Notes under the pieces: model-generated
The model's input: the letters and a program-made list of their open reading frames with translations, nothing else
The model's database searches: none
What the model was told of the DNA's origin: nothing
Translations under genes and position numbers: made by a program
Source: Ruminococcaceae bacterium UBA3329
Lineage (GTDB): Bacteria; Bacillota; Clostridia; Oscillospirales; Acutalibacteraceae
Reading direction: 5' to 3'
Length of the DNA stretch: 16,274 bases
Assembly (NCBI GenBank): GCA_002361875.1
Contig: DERX01000072.1
Location: 31,423-47,696 of the forward strand
Shown here: one piece after another, positions 7,764-14,069 of the stretch
Position numbering within the stretch: position 1 is the first letter of the stretch
Layout of the letters: every line of letters begins with the position of its first letter

Positions 7764-7781
7764 GGTGAATTACTGTTCACC
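7764..7781 (-). promoter_or_regulatory. Dyad at the aminotransferase transcription start
   Basis: GGTGAA (7764-7769) and TTCACC (7776-7781) form a perfect 6-bp inverted repeat with a 6-nt spacer, straddling the predicted - strand start near 7779. It could be an operator, or a 5'-end hairpin that stabilises the mRNA. It is short, so chance is possible. Confidence 0.35.
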
Positions 7782-7785
7782 TGTA

Positions 7786-7813
7786 ATTATACTATCAAAA
7801 AATAATTTGTCAA
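7786..7813 (-). promoter_or_regulatory. Near-perfect sigma-A promoter for aminotransferase-aldolase unit
   Basis: Read on -, TTGACA (7813-7808), a 16-nt spacer and TATAAT (7791-7786). Both hexamers match consensus exactly; only the spacer is 1 nt shorter than optimal. Predicted start is near 7779, giving a leader of about 62 nt before the ATG at 7717. Confidence 0.85.
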
Positions 7814-7828
7814 ATTTTTTGAAATTCA

Positions 7829-7853
7829 CTTTTAGTTAATATTTATCTAAAAG
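7829..7853 (-). promoter_or_regulatory. Candidate regulator-binding dyad upstream of the aminotransferase promoter
   Basis: CTTTTAG (7829-7835) and CTAAAAG (7847-7853) are perfect inverted arms 11 nt apart, at about -50 to -74 from the predicted start, a typical activator position. A third related half-site, GTTTTAGA, occurs at 7882-7889, and GTTTG (7858-7862)/CAAAC (7877-7881) lie between. No known operator is recognised. The rest of the 287-nt gap (7718-8004) is AT-rich with no gene seen. Confidence 0.4.
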
Positions 7854-7890
7854 TGCGGTTTGGGCAAAAATAGCAGCAAACGTTTTAGAC

Positions 7891-7919
7891 AAAAACTATC
7901 TATATATCCCAATATATAG
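7891..7919 (-). terminator. AU-rich hairpin downstream of the alcohol dehydrogenase
   Basis: CTATATAT (7900-7907) and ATATATAG (7912-7919) form a perfect 8-bp stem with a CCCA loop. Read on -, the stem is followed by ATAG and then TTTTT (7895-7891). It lies 86 nt past the dehydrogenase stop. The stem is all A-T apart from one G-C pair, so it is a weak terminator candidate; some read-through into the aminotransferase is plausible. Confidence 0.4.
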
Positions 7920-8004
7920 TATTATTTGCTTTTTACGGTTCAATTCTATTGGTTACATTTAACAATGCAAGGCTCTTTTCTTTGGATAAAACACAGAAAA
8001 TGCG

Positions 8005-9117
8005 TTATTCTCCGAAAAGATTGTAAACAAGCGATGCACCGTCGTCCGCATTAAAGTCTGTCGGTGAATTTTTAAAGTTTTTAAGAGTAGCCCAACGCAC
8101 TCTGTATTCCTCAATTTTTTCTATCGGGATTGTAATATCCGCCTTACAAAGAGTATTAAGCAATCTCCAAAGCTCATTTTCCGAAATCCCGCACGCTTTA
8201 ATTATTTCGGCAAATCCTTCGGCATCACCTTTTTTAGCCTCTTTAAGAAAAGCGGGGATAAACACAGCACATGCCATGCCGTGCGGTACACCGTAATCTT
8301 CAGTTAAAGCGTAGCCCATTCCGTGGGGAAAGCAGGTGCCGCCGCGGTTCAGCGCAAAGCCTGCGTAAAGCGAGGCAAAATAAAGCGTATCACGCTCTTT
8401 TTCCGTCAATGTAAAATCGGGATTTGTGAATTTTGATAAAAACGGGACTGTTTCGCCGACGGCAAGGCAGGAAAATTTGCGTGAAAGAAAATCGTGCTTT
8501 TTTGAAAAATAGGACTCAACTGCGTGCGCAAATGCGTCAAGCGCTGTTGAAACAGTTGATGATGCAGGGAGAGAATAGGTGTATTTCGGGTCGGCTAACA
8601 CATATTTTGCATAATAGTTTTTGCCGCTTACGCTTTGCTTTCTGCCGTTTTCACGGGTAAGCACCGAAACACCCGAAACCTCACTTCCCGTTCCTGCGGT
8701 TGTACCGATTAAAACGAGGGGCAGAGGGGGATTTTTGATTTCTTCCGTGTAAATCCCGTCATTTACAATGTGGCTGTTTGCGGCATATACGCAAATTGCC
8801 TTTGCACTGTCTAGGGGTGAGCCGCCGCCGATGCCGATAACAAAATCAGCGCCGAATTCACGGGCGATTTTTCCGCCCTCACAGCAGGTGCGTGTCAGCG
8901 GATTTTCTGTTATTTTGTTAAAAACGAAATATTCAATTTCAGCTTTTTTAAGTGCGAATGTAACATCGGCAAGAGCACCGCATTTTTCGGCAGAGGATTT
9001 TCCCGTTACAATAAGACACTTTTTGCCGAGCGAGGAAAATATGTTTTCGCTGTTTTTTACTGTGTCCTTACCGCTTAAAATTTCGGCAGGCATACAGAAG
9101 TTAAACTGTGTGTTCAT
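8005..9117 (-). CDS. Iron-containing alcohol dehydrogenase (group III)
   Basis: 370 residues from ATG at 9117, with AAGGAGAA just upstream (9129-9122). The enzyme interconverts an alcohol and an aldehyde with NAD(P)H. The nucleotide-binding domain carries GGGSPLDSAKA (97-107) and GTTAGTGSEV (138-147). The metal-binding domain has the expected four ligands: D194 and H198 in ALDAFAHAVESY, then H265 (FPHGMGYA) and H279 (VPHGMACA). Length is slightly under the usual 380-390, with no visible gap in the core. Relatives include butanol, 1,3-propanediol and lactaldehyde-type dehydrogenases; the substrate cannot be assigned. It has its own promoter with a Rex-like site on the -10, consistent with induction when NADH is high. 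It may reduce an aldehyde released by the aldolase downstream, which is inference. Confidence 0.93.
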   Translation of the reverse strand: MNTQFNFCMPAEILSGKDTVKNSENIFSSLGKKCLIVTGKSSAEKCGALADVTFALKKAEIEYFVFNKITENPLTRTCCEGGKIAREFGADFVIGIGGGSPLDSAKAICVYAANSHIVNDGIYTEEIKNPPLPLVLIGTTAGTGSEVSGVSVLTRENGRKQSVSGKNYYAKYVLADPKYTYSLPASSTVSTALDAFAHAVESYFSKKHDFLSRKFSCLAVGETVPFLSKFTNPDFTLTEKERDTLYFASLYAGFALNRGGTCFPHGMGYALTEDYGVPHGMACAVFIPAFLKEAKKGDAEGFAEIIKACGISENELWRLLNTLCKADITIPIEKIEEYRVRWATLKNFKNSPTDFNADDGASLVYNLFGE

Positions 9118-9140
9118 AGCGTTCTCCTTAAGCTTTCAGA

Positions 9141-9158
9141 TTGTTAATATTTTATCAA
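9141..9158. promoter_or_regulatory. Candidate Rex (NADH/NAD+ sensor) operator
   Basis: TTGTTAATATTTTATCAA matches the established Firmicute Rex consensus TTGTTAA-N4-TTAACAA at 13 of 14 defined positions (one mismatch in the right half). It completely covers the -10 box (9149-9154) of the alcohol dehydrogenase promoter, where a bound repressor would block transcription. Rex releases DNA when NADH is high and commonly controls alcohol dehydrogenases. The match and position are seen; Rex control is inference. Confidence 0.72.
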
Positions 9159-9177
9159 TAAAACCCTTATTTTTCAA
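9149..9177 (-). promoter_or_regulatory. Promoter of the alcohol dehydrogenase
   Basis: Read on -, TTGAAA (9177-9172), a 17-nt spacer and TAAAAT (9154-9149). Predicted start is near 9142, giving a leader of about 25 nt. The Rex-like site overlaps the -10. An imperfect inverted repeat, AAACCCTT (9161-9168) with AAGGGGTTT (9176-9184), overlaps the spacer and -35. Confidence 0.75.
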
Positions 9178-9221
9178 GGGGTTTGGGGCATTTTTAAAAT
9201 AAAATTTTTTTGCATTTTATA

Positions 9222-9250
9222 TTGAATATTTTTAACCGATATAGTATTAT
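9222..9250 (+). promoter_or_regulatory. Promoter of the apbE-rnf operon
   Basis: TTGAAT (9222-9227), a 17-nt spacer and TATTAT (9245-9250). Predicted start is near 9257, about 33 nt before the TTG start at 9290. It diverges from the dehydrogenase promoter; the -35 boxes are 44 nt apart with an A/T-rich block (9191-9211) between them that could serve as an UP element for both. Confidence 0.72.
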
Positions 9251-9265
9251 ATAAATAGTATATCG
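9237..9265. promoter_or_regulatory. 29-bp dyad covering the rnf operon -10 box
   Basis: CGATATA (9237-9243) and TATATCG (9259-9265) are perfect inverted arms 15 nt apart. Inside them TATT (9245-9248) mirrors AATA (9254-9257), giving 11 of 14 symmetric pairs centred at 9251. The dyad spans the -10 and the predicted start, as expected for a repressor operator. It is too AT-rich to exclude chance, and the cognate regulator is unknown. Confidence 0.45.
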
Positions 9266-9289
9266 AACTGCGTGCCGTGGGGTGATGAG

Positions 9290-10309
9290 TTGAAAACCGT
9301 AAAAAAGCTTCTTCCGATTTTGTGTGTTTCGGTAATTTCAGCGGTGTTCATTTTTTCTTTTGTTAAAGATATGTATTCCGAAAAAACACAGTACGGCTTT
9401 GCCTGCGGAAGTGAAGTTAAGGTTACGGTATTCGGCACAAAAGACGGCGAAGGAAAAGCCAAAAGTGCTATTGACGAAATAAACCGCCTTGACTCAATTG
9501 TGCTGTCAGACACATTGAAAACATCCGCCGTGTTTAAGCTGAATGAAAACGGCGAGTATACCGATGACAGCGGTGAGCTTGTTTCTTACATAAATGAATG
9601 TGCGGATTTAATTTCAAATTGCGGTGAAATGACACTTCTCTCAAAACCTATATCCGATATTTGGAACATTTCGGGCGGCGGCAGTATTCCGTCAGATGAG
9701 GAATTGGCGGACGCCGTAAAAAAAGCCGATATGAAAAATTTATCCGTCAGCGGAAATAAAATAACGCTTTTAAACGGCGGAAAAATGAGCTTCGGAGCAT
9801 TCGGCAAAGGCACTGTCTGCGAAAAAGGGGTAAATACCCTTAAAAACAGCGGCGCAAAAGGCGGAATTGTGACTGTCGGCGGAACTGTCGGCGTATTCGG
9901 CAAATGCGGTAAATCCGACCCGGTAACAGTCGGCGTGCGTGACCCGTTCGGGGGAGCAGGCGAATATTTCGCCACGGTAGATGTAAATGACTGTTACCTT
10001 TCAACCTCGGGAGATTACGAAAAATATTTTGAAAAAGACGGTAAAAGGTACTGCCACATTTTTGATGCGACAACGGCTCTGCCTGTGGACAGCGACATTA
10101 CAAGCGTTACAGTGATAGCAAACGGCGGCGCTCTGTCGGATTTTCTTTCAACCGCAATTTTCATTTTGGGTGAGGACGGACTCACACTTGCCGAAAAATA
10201 CAATGCACAGTGCATTATCGTTAAAAAAGACAAAAGTGTAATAATTTCAAAAGAGCTTGAGGGCAGTTTTAAGCTCACAGACAGCGGATTTTCGGTGAGC
10301 GCGGTATGA
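9290..10309 (+). CDS. apbE: FAD:protein FMN transferase (ApbE family)
   Basis: Best start is TTG at 9290 (339 residues), with GGGGTGA at 9279-9285; an in-frame GTG at 9272 has no Shine-Dalgarno. ApbE moves FMN from FAD onto a Thr/Ser of target proteins outside the membrane. The N-terminus is a signal anchor (hydrophobic about residues 8-25). Family motifs include FGAFGKG (168-174), STSGDYEKYF (238-247), HIFDATTALPV (256-266) and SDFLSTAIF with D284 and T288 at the Mg-binding position. The usual Asp of the D-L-G-x-x-A-K-G motif is Ser (S167), a variation to note. It is first in the nine-gene operon; the TGAT sites in RnfD and RnfG are its obvious substrates. Its stop overlaps the next start (ATGA). 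Confidence 0.92.
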   Translation: MKTVKKLLPILCVSVISAVFIFSFVKDMYSEKTQYGFACGSEVKVTVFGTKDGEGKAKSAIDEINRLDSIVLSDTLKTSAVFKLNENGEYTDDSGELVSYINECADLISNCGEMTLLSKPISDIWNISGGGSIPSDEELADAVKKADMKNLSVSGNKITLLNGGKMSFGAFGKGTVCEKGVNTLKNSGAKGGIVTVGGTVGVFGKCGKSDPVTVGVRDPFGGAGEYFATVDVNDCYLSTSGDYEKYFEKDGKRYCHIFDATTALPVDSDITSVTVIANGGALSDFLSTAIFILGEDGLTLAEKYNAQCIIVKKDKSVIISKELEGSFKLTDSGFSVSAV

Positions 10310-10668
10310 AAAAGCTTTTTACAAAATGGGATTTTATTATAATTTTAATCTGCCTGTGCTTATCGGTTTTGCTTTTTGCGTTAAGACCGAATGAAAACGG
10401 TAACGAAGCGGTTATCCGTGTTGACGGAAAAGAATATAAAACGGTGGATATAAACGGTGCGGACACAGACGAAATAACGGTGAACGGTGTTACGGTGGTT
10501 TACGGCGGCGGAGAAATCTATATAAAAGACTCGTCCTGCCGTGACAAAATTTGTGTAAATGCGGGGCATCTTTCAAAAAAAGGGCAGTCAGCGGTTTGTG
10601 CACCGAGCAGGGTGTCCGTTGAAATTAAAAATAACGGTAAAAATGCTCCTCGGGCGGTGACAGGGTAG
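10306..10668 (+). CDS. NusG domain II-containing membrane-anchored protein
   Basis: 120 residues; ATG overlaps the apbE stop by 4 nt. A basic N-terminus and one hydrophobic segment (about 9-26) anchor a small extracytoplasmic domain. The domain carries KDSSCRDKICVNAGHLSKKG and CAP, the pattern of NusG domain II proteins, with cysteines C78, C83 and C98. Despite the name it lacks the NusG NGN domain and should not be a transcription factor. Such proteins recur beside apbE, Gx-transporter-family genes and flavin-based membrane electron-transfer systems, so a structural or electron-transfer role with Rnf or ApbE is plausible but unproven. Its stop overlaps the next start by one base (TAGTG), suggesting translational coupling. 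Confidence 0.82.
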   Translation: MKKLFTKWDFIIILICLCLSVLLFALRPNENGNEAVIRVDGKEYKTVDINGADTDEITVNGVTVVYGGGEIYIKDSSCRDKICVNAGHLSKKGQSAVCAPSRVSVEIKNNGKNAPRAVTG

Positions 10669-11198
10669 TGAAAAACGCTAAAATTCAAAAATTAACGGTT
10701 ACGGCGCTTTTTACATCGCTTTCGGTTGTGCTTTCTTTCCTTGAAAGCTTTTTGCCGACCTTTGCGTTTTTGCCGCCGGGTGCAAAACCCGGATTTTCAA
10801 ATATAATCGTTATGTTTTCGGCAATGAGCCTCGGCGTTCCGCAAACCTTATTTATTGTGTGTGCAAAAGCTTTTTTTGCGTTTCTTACAAGGGGGGCTGT
10901 GGCAGGGCTTATGAGCCTTGCGGGCGGGGTACTGAGCGGAATTTGTATGCTCATAGTGCTCGGAAAGCTGAAAGTGACAGGCTGTGTCGGAGCAGGGGTG
11001 CTTTCGGCGGTTTGTCACAACTTGGGTCAATTATTGGTATCTTTCATTACGGTCGGCTCCTCGGCTGTTTTCGGATATGCGCCCGTACTGCTTGTTGTAT
11101 CGGTAGTTACGGGGGTTATTACGGGAGCAATACTCAGAGCTTCGATACCGTACTTTAAGGGATTAGAGAAATTATTTTCAAAGGAGATGGAAAGGTGA
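10668..11198 (+). CDS. Gx transporter family membrane protein (heptaprenyl diphosphate synthase component I-like)
   Basis: 176 residues from a GTG overlapping the upstream TAG. Almost entirely hydrophobic, about five to six membrane segments, with the signature FLPPGAKPGFSNIIVMFSAM (about 35-54) and a Gly-rich LMSLAGGVLSG stretch (about 81-91). The family is often annotated as heptaprenyl diphosphate synthase component I, but there is no prenyltransferase motif and the fold resembles small ECF/Gx-type transporters. A role in supplying a flavin or quinone precursor, or in assembling the membrane redox complex, is possible but not shown. It ends with GTGA overlapping the rnfC start, so it is firmly within the operon. 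Confidence 0.82.
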   Translation: MKNAKIQKLTVTALFTSLSVVLSFLESFLPTFAFLPPGAKPGFSNIIVMFSAMSLGVPQTLFIVCAKAFFAFLTRGAVAGLMSLAGGVLSGICMLIVLGKLKVTGCVGAGVLSAVCHNLGQLLVSFITVGSSAVFGYAPVLLVVSVVTGVITGAILRASIPYFKGLEKLFSKEMER

Positions 11199-12535
11199 AA
11201 GGAGTATTAAAGCCTGTTAAAAAGGGCAGAGGCGGAGTAGACATTGCCCATTTTAAAAATACGGCTGAAATGCCGATAGTCAGAATACCTACACCGCAGT
11301 TTGTTACAATTGCAATGCAGCAGAACATCGGCGCACCTTGCACGCCGACCGTAAAGGTGGGCGACAATGTTCGCATTGGGGATAAAATAGGTGACAGCGA
11401 AAAATATGTCAGCGCACCCGTTTTTGCCTCGGTTTCGGGCACGGTTAAGGAGATTAAGGATGTCCGTTTGGCGTCGGGTGTAGTTTCAAAGGCTGTTGTG
11501 ATTGAGAGCGATGGCACGGACACGGAAGCGGATTTTACACCGCCCGAGGTAAATGACACAGAATCTTTTATTAAGGCTGTACGGGAGTCGGGTCTTGTTG
11601 GACTCGGCGGAGCAGGCTTTCCGGCGCATGTAAAGCTTAATTTACCGCAGAACGCAAAAATTGACACGCTTATTATCAATGCGGCGGAATGTGAACCGTT
11701 TATTACGGTTGACTACCGTGAGTGCTTGGAGCACGGCGACGATATTTTAGAGGGTGTTAACGCCGTTGCGAAATATCTTAATATTAAAAGCGTGATAATT
11801 GCTGTTGAGAACAATAAGCCAAAGGCTATTGAGATTCTCAGGGATATTGCGAACACTGACAATGACAGCGGAGATAAGGTTAAGATTATGATTCTTAAAT
11901 CACGCTATCCGCAGGGCGCTGAAAAAATGATAATTCAAAGCGCAACGGGCAGAAGAATACCGCCCGGAAAGCTGCCCTCTGACGTCGGCTGTGTTGTAAT
12001 GAATGTTGCGAGTATTGCATTTGTGGGCAGATACCTTAAAACGGGCAAACCCCTTGTTTCACGCAGTATGACCGTTGACGGCTCTGCAATTAAAGAACCT
12101 AAAAATATAAGAGTGCCCGTGGGCACATCAATGGACTACATAATTGATTTCTGCGGCGGGTTTTCTGCCGAACCCGAAAAAATAGTTTGCGGCGGACCGA
12201 TGATGGGTATGGCGCTTTCGGGTACAAATTACCCCACTTTGAAAGGCAACAACGCACTGCTTGCATTCACAAAGACTGACAAAGGTGCATTGGCTGTTAA
12301 AAAGGAAACAGACTGTATCCGTTGCGGAAAATGCCATGAATCCTGCCCTATGGGGCTGACACCTACAAACATTGTAAGATTTGCAAAGGCGAAGGATGTT
12401 GAAAAGCTTAAGCATGCGGGAACAATGGTGTGTATGGAATGCGGCTCATGTGCATATTCCTGCCCTGCGGGTAAGCAACTGGTTCAGCATATGAGATTGG
12501 CAAAATCAATTATAAGGGAGGCACAGACAAAATGA
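11195..12535 (+). CDS. rnfC: Electron transport complex subunit RnfC
   Basis: 446 residues; GTG start overlapping the previous stop, with AAGGAG at 11181-11186. RnfC is the peripheral cytoplasmic subunit that carries FMN and the NAD(H) site and passes electrons through two 4Fe-4S clusters. Visible features: GLGGAGFPAH (136-145) of the nucleotide/FMN-binding domain, NAAECEPF (162-169), an SLBB-like region near 290-345, and two clusters, C374/C377/C380/C384 and C413/C416/C419/C423. Length is typical of clostridial forms, which lack the long C-terminal repeat of the E. coli protein. It is the first core gene in the classic CDGEAB order. Stop overlaps the rnfD start (ATGA). Confidence 0.97.
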   Translation: MKGVLKPVKKGRGGVDIAHFKNTAEMPIVRIPTPQFVTIAMQQNIGAPCTPTVKVGDNVRIGDKIGDSEKYVSAPVFASVSGTVKEIKDVRLASGVVSKAVVIESDGTDTEADFTPPEVNDTESFIKAVRESGLVGLGGAGFPAHVKLNLPQNAKIDTLIINAAECEPFITVDYRECLEHGDDILEGVNAVAKYLNIKSVIIAVENNKPKAIEILRDIANTDNDSGDKVKIMILKSRYPQGAEKMIIQSATGRRIPPGKLPSDVGCVVMNVASIAFVGRYLKTGKPLVSRSMTVDGSAIKEPKNIRVPVGTSMDYIIDFCGGFSAEPEKIVCGGPMMGMALSGTNYPTLKGNNALLAFTKTDKGALAVKKETDCIRCGKCHESCPMGLTPTNIVRFAKAKDVEKLKHAGTMVCMECGSCAYSCPAGKQLVQHMRLAKSIIREAQTK

Positions 12536-13503
12536 GCGAGATAAAACAAAAACTCACGGTTAGTGCTTCTCCGCACTTCCGTTCACGGCAGACTACAAGC
12601 GGAATAATGCTTGATGTTATAATAGCGCTTGTTCCGTCACTTGTTGCCGCATATATCATTTTCGGCGTAAGAACGCTTTTACTTTCAGCGGTTTCGGTTG
12701 CGGCATGCGTAATATTTGAATATCTTTCAAGGCGGATTATGAAACGCCATAACACAATAAGCGACCTTTCGGCGGTTGTAACGGGGCTTTTGCTTGCATT
12801 TAATGTTCCTGCGACAATGCCTGTATGGATGGTAATTATCGGCGATTTCTTCGCAATTGTAATTGCCAAGCAGTTCTTCGGGGGCATAGGTCAGAACTTT
12901 GTTAACCCTGCCCTTATCGGCAGAATTGTTCTGATGTCGTCGTTCCCGTCAAAAATGGGTTCGTTCCCCGAACCGCTTGTGTCGACAGTTCCGCTGACGG
13001 GTGCCACTCCGCTTTCTTCGCTTAAAAGCGGCGTAAATCCGGAGCAAAGCTTACTCGGTATGTTCTTAGGACTTCGGGGCGGATGTCTCGGCGAGGTTTG
13101 CATTGCGGCTCTTTTAATAGGTTTTGTTTATTTGCTTGTAAGAAAAGTTATTTCGTGGCATATTCCCGTAGCCTATATCGGTACGGTTGCGGTTATAATG
13201 CTAATAGCCGGCAAGGGCAATTTTGAATTTATGCTCTACGAGCTTATGGCGGGCGGACTTGTTTTGGGAGCTGTATTTATGGCGACCGATTACACAACAT
13301 CGCCCATATCAAAGAGCGGAAAAATCATTTACGCCGTCGGCTGCGGTATTATTACATCGCTTATCAGAATTTTCGGCAATCTGCCCGAGGGCGTTTCATT
13401 CTCAATCATCATTATGAACATTTTAGTTCCGCATATTGAGCATATAACAACGCCGAAGCCCTTCGGTACTCCTAAAAACAAAAAGGAGGAGAAGGCGAAA
13501 TGA
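12532..13503 (+). CDS. rnfD: Electron transport complex subunit RnfD
   Basis: 323 residues; ATG overlapping the rnfC stop, AAGGGAGG about 10 nt upstream. A membrane subunit with about eight to ten hydrophobic segments that carries a covalent FMN. The flavinylation motif is TGATPL (156-161), with T159 the predicted attachment residue; it is in the extracytoplasmic region after FGGIGQNFVNPALIGR (116-131). A later ATDYTTSP stretch is also conserved in RnfD/NqrB. Together with RnfA and RnfE it forms the ion-translocating core. ApbE at the operon start is the expected modifying enzyme. Confidence 0.97.
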   Translation: MSEIKQKLTVSASPHFRSRQTTSGIMLDVIIALVPSLVAAYIIFGVRTLLLSAVSVAACVIFEYLSRRIMKRHNTISDLSAVVTGLLLAFNVPATMPVWMVIIGDFFAIVIAKQFFGGIGQNFVNPALIGRIVLMSSFPSKMGSFPEPLVSTVPLTGATPLSSLKSGVNPEQSLLGMFLGLRGGCLGEVCIAALLIGFVYLLVRKVISWHIPVAYIGTVAVIMLIAGKGNFEFMLYELMAGGLVLGAVFMATDYTTSPISKSGKIIYAVGCGIITSLIRIFGNLPEGVSFSIIIMNILVPHIEHITTPKPFGTPKNKKEEKAK

Positions 13504-14069
13504 AAAAATTTAATTTAAAGGAAATACTTATTCCCACCGTTTCGCTTTTCGTAATCTGTGCGGTTGCAACGGCTCTTTTGGGAATGACAAACTCCGTTAC
13601 TGAGGAGAAAATAAAAGAGGTTGCGGCGGCTTCTGCCGCTGAAGCGAGACTTCGTGTTTGCGAAAATGCGGAAAATTTCGAGGAAAAGACCGACAAAAAC
13701 GGCAATGTTTATTTTGTAGCTAAAGACAAAGACGGTAAAACAGTCGGCTTTGCCGTTACTACCGATGACAAAAGCTACGGCGGTAAAATTGAGGTAATGA
13801 CCGGCTTTTCTGCTGACGGAAAGATTACTGGCGTTGAAATACTTACAATTGACGACACACCGGGTCTTGGTATGAACGCAAAGAAAGACAGCTTCAGAAA
13901 TGAATATTTAGGCAAAAAGGGTGCGCTGACAGTTTCAAAGAGCGCGTCGGCAGATAATGAAATTCAGGCTCTTACGGGCGCAACTATTACATCAAATGCA
14001 GTAACACGCTGTGTGAACACGGCAACGGAAATTTGTGAAAATGCTTTGGGAGGTGAGAACAATGGCTGA
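13500..14069 (+). CDS. rnfG: Electron transport complex subunit RnfG (FMN-binding)
   Basis: 189 residues; ATG overlaps the rnfD stop, with AAGGAGG at 13483-13489. One N-terminal membrane helix (about 9-28) anchors an extracytoplasmic FMN-binding domain. Signatures are DDTPGLGMNA (118-127) and LTGATITSNAVT (158-169); T162 in TGAT is the predicted covalent FMN site, modified by ApbE. RnfG relays electrons with RnfD on the outer face. The last codons overlap the rnfE start by 8 nt. Confidence 0.97.
   Translation: MKKFNLKEILIPTVSLFVICAVATALLGMTNSVTEEKIKEVAAASAAEARLRVCENAENFEEKTDKNGNVYFVAKDKDGKTVGFAVTTDDKSYGGKIEVMTGFSADGKITGVEILTIDDTPGLGMNAKKDSFRNEYLGKKGALTVSKSASADNEIQALTGATITSNAVTRCVNTATEICENALGGENNG

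Noticed and set aside
7718..7780. Longer N-terminus of the aminotransferase (start at 7780)
   Set aside because: It would begin at the predicted transcription start with no Shine-Dalgarno, whereas ATG at 7717 has GGAGGAA at good spacing.
7836..8004. Small RNA or riboswitch in the gap after the dehydrogenase
   Set aside because: Only AT-rich short stems are visible and no known RNA family signature is recognised.
9222..9239. Second Rex site over the -35 of the rnf promoter (TTGAATATTTTTAACCGA)
   Set aside because: Several mismatches to consensus and shifted half-site spacing; no better than chance in AT-rich DNA.
9586..9975. Long antisense reading frames inside apbE, aldolase, aminotransferase and rnf genes
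   Set aside because: They are shadows of well-supported genes, with compositionally biased translations and no ribosome sites.
10306..10668. Transcription factor NusG
   Set aside because: Only the domain II type fold is present, behind a membrane anchor, with no NGN domain.
10668..11198. Heptaprenyl diphosphate synthase subunit
   Set aside because: No prenyltransferase aspartate-rich motif; the protein is a small polytopic membrane protein, so the common database name is probably misleading.
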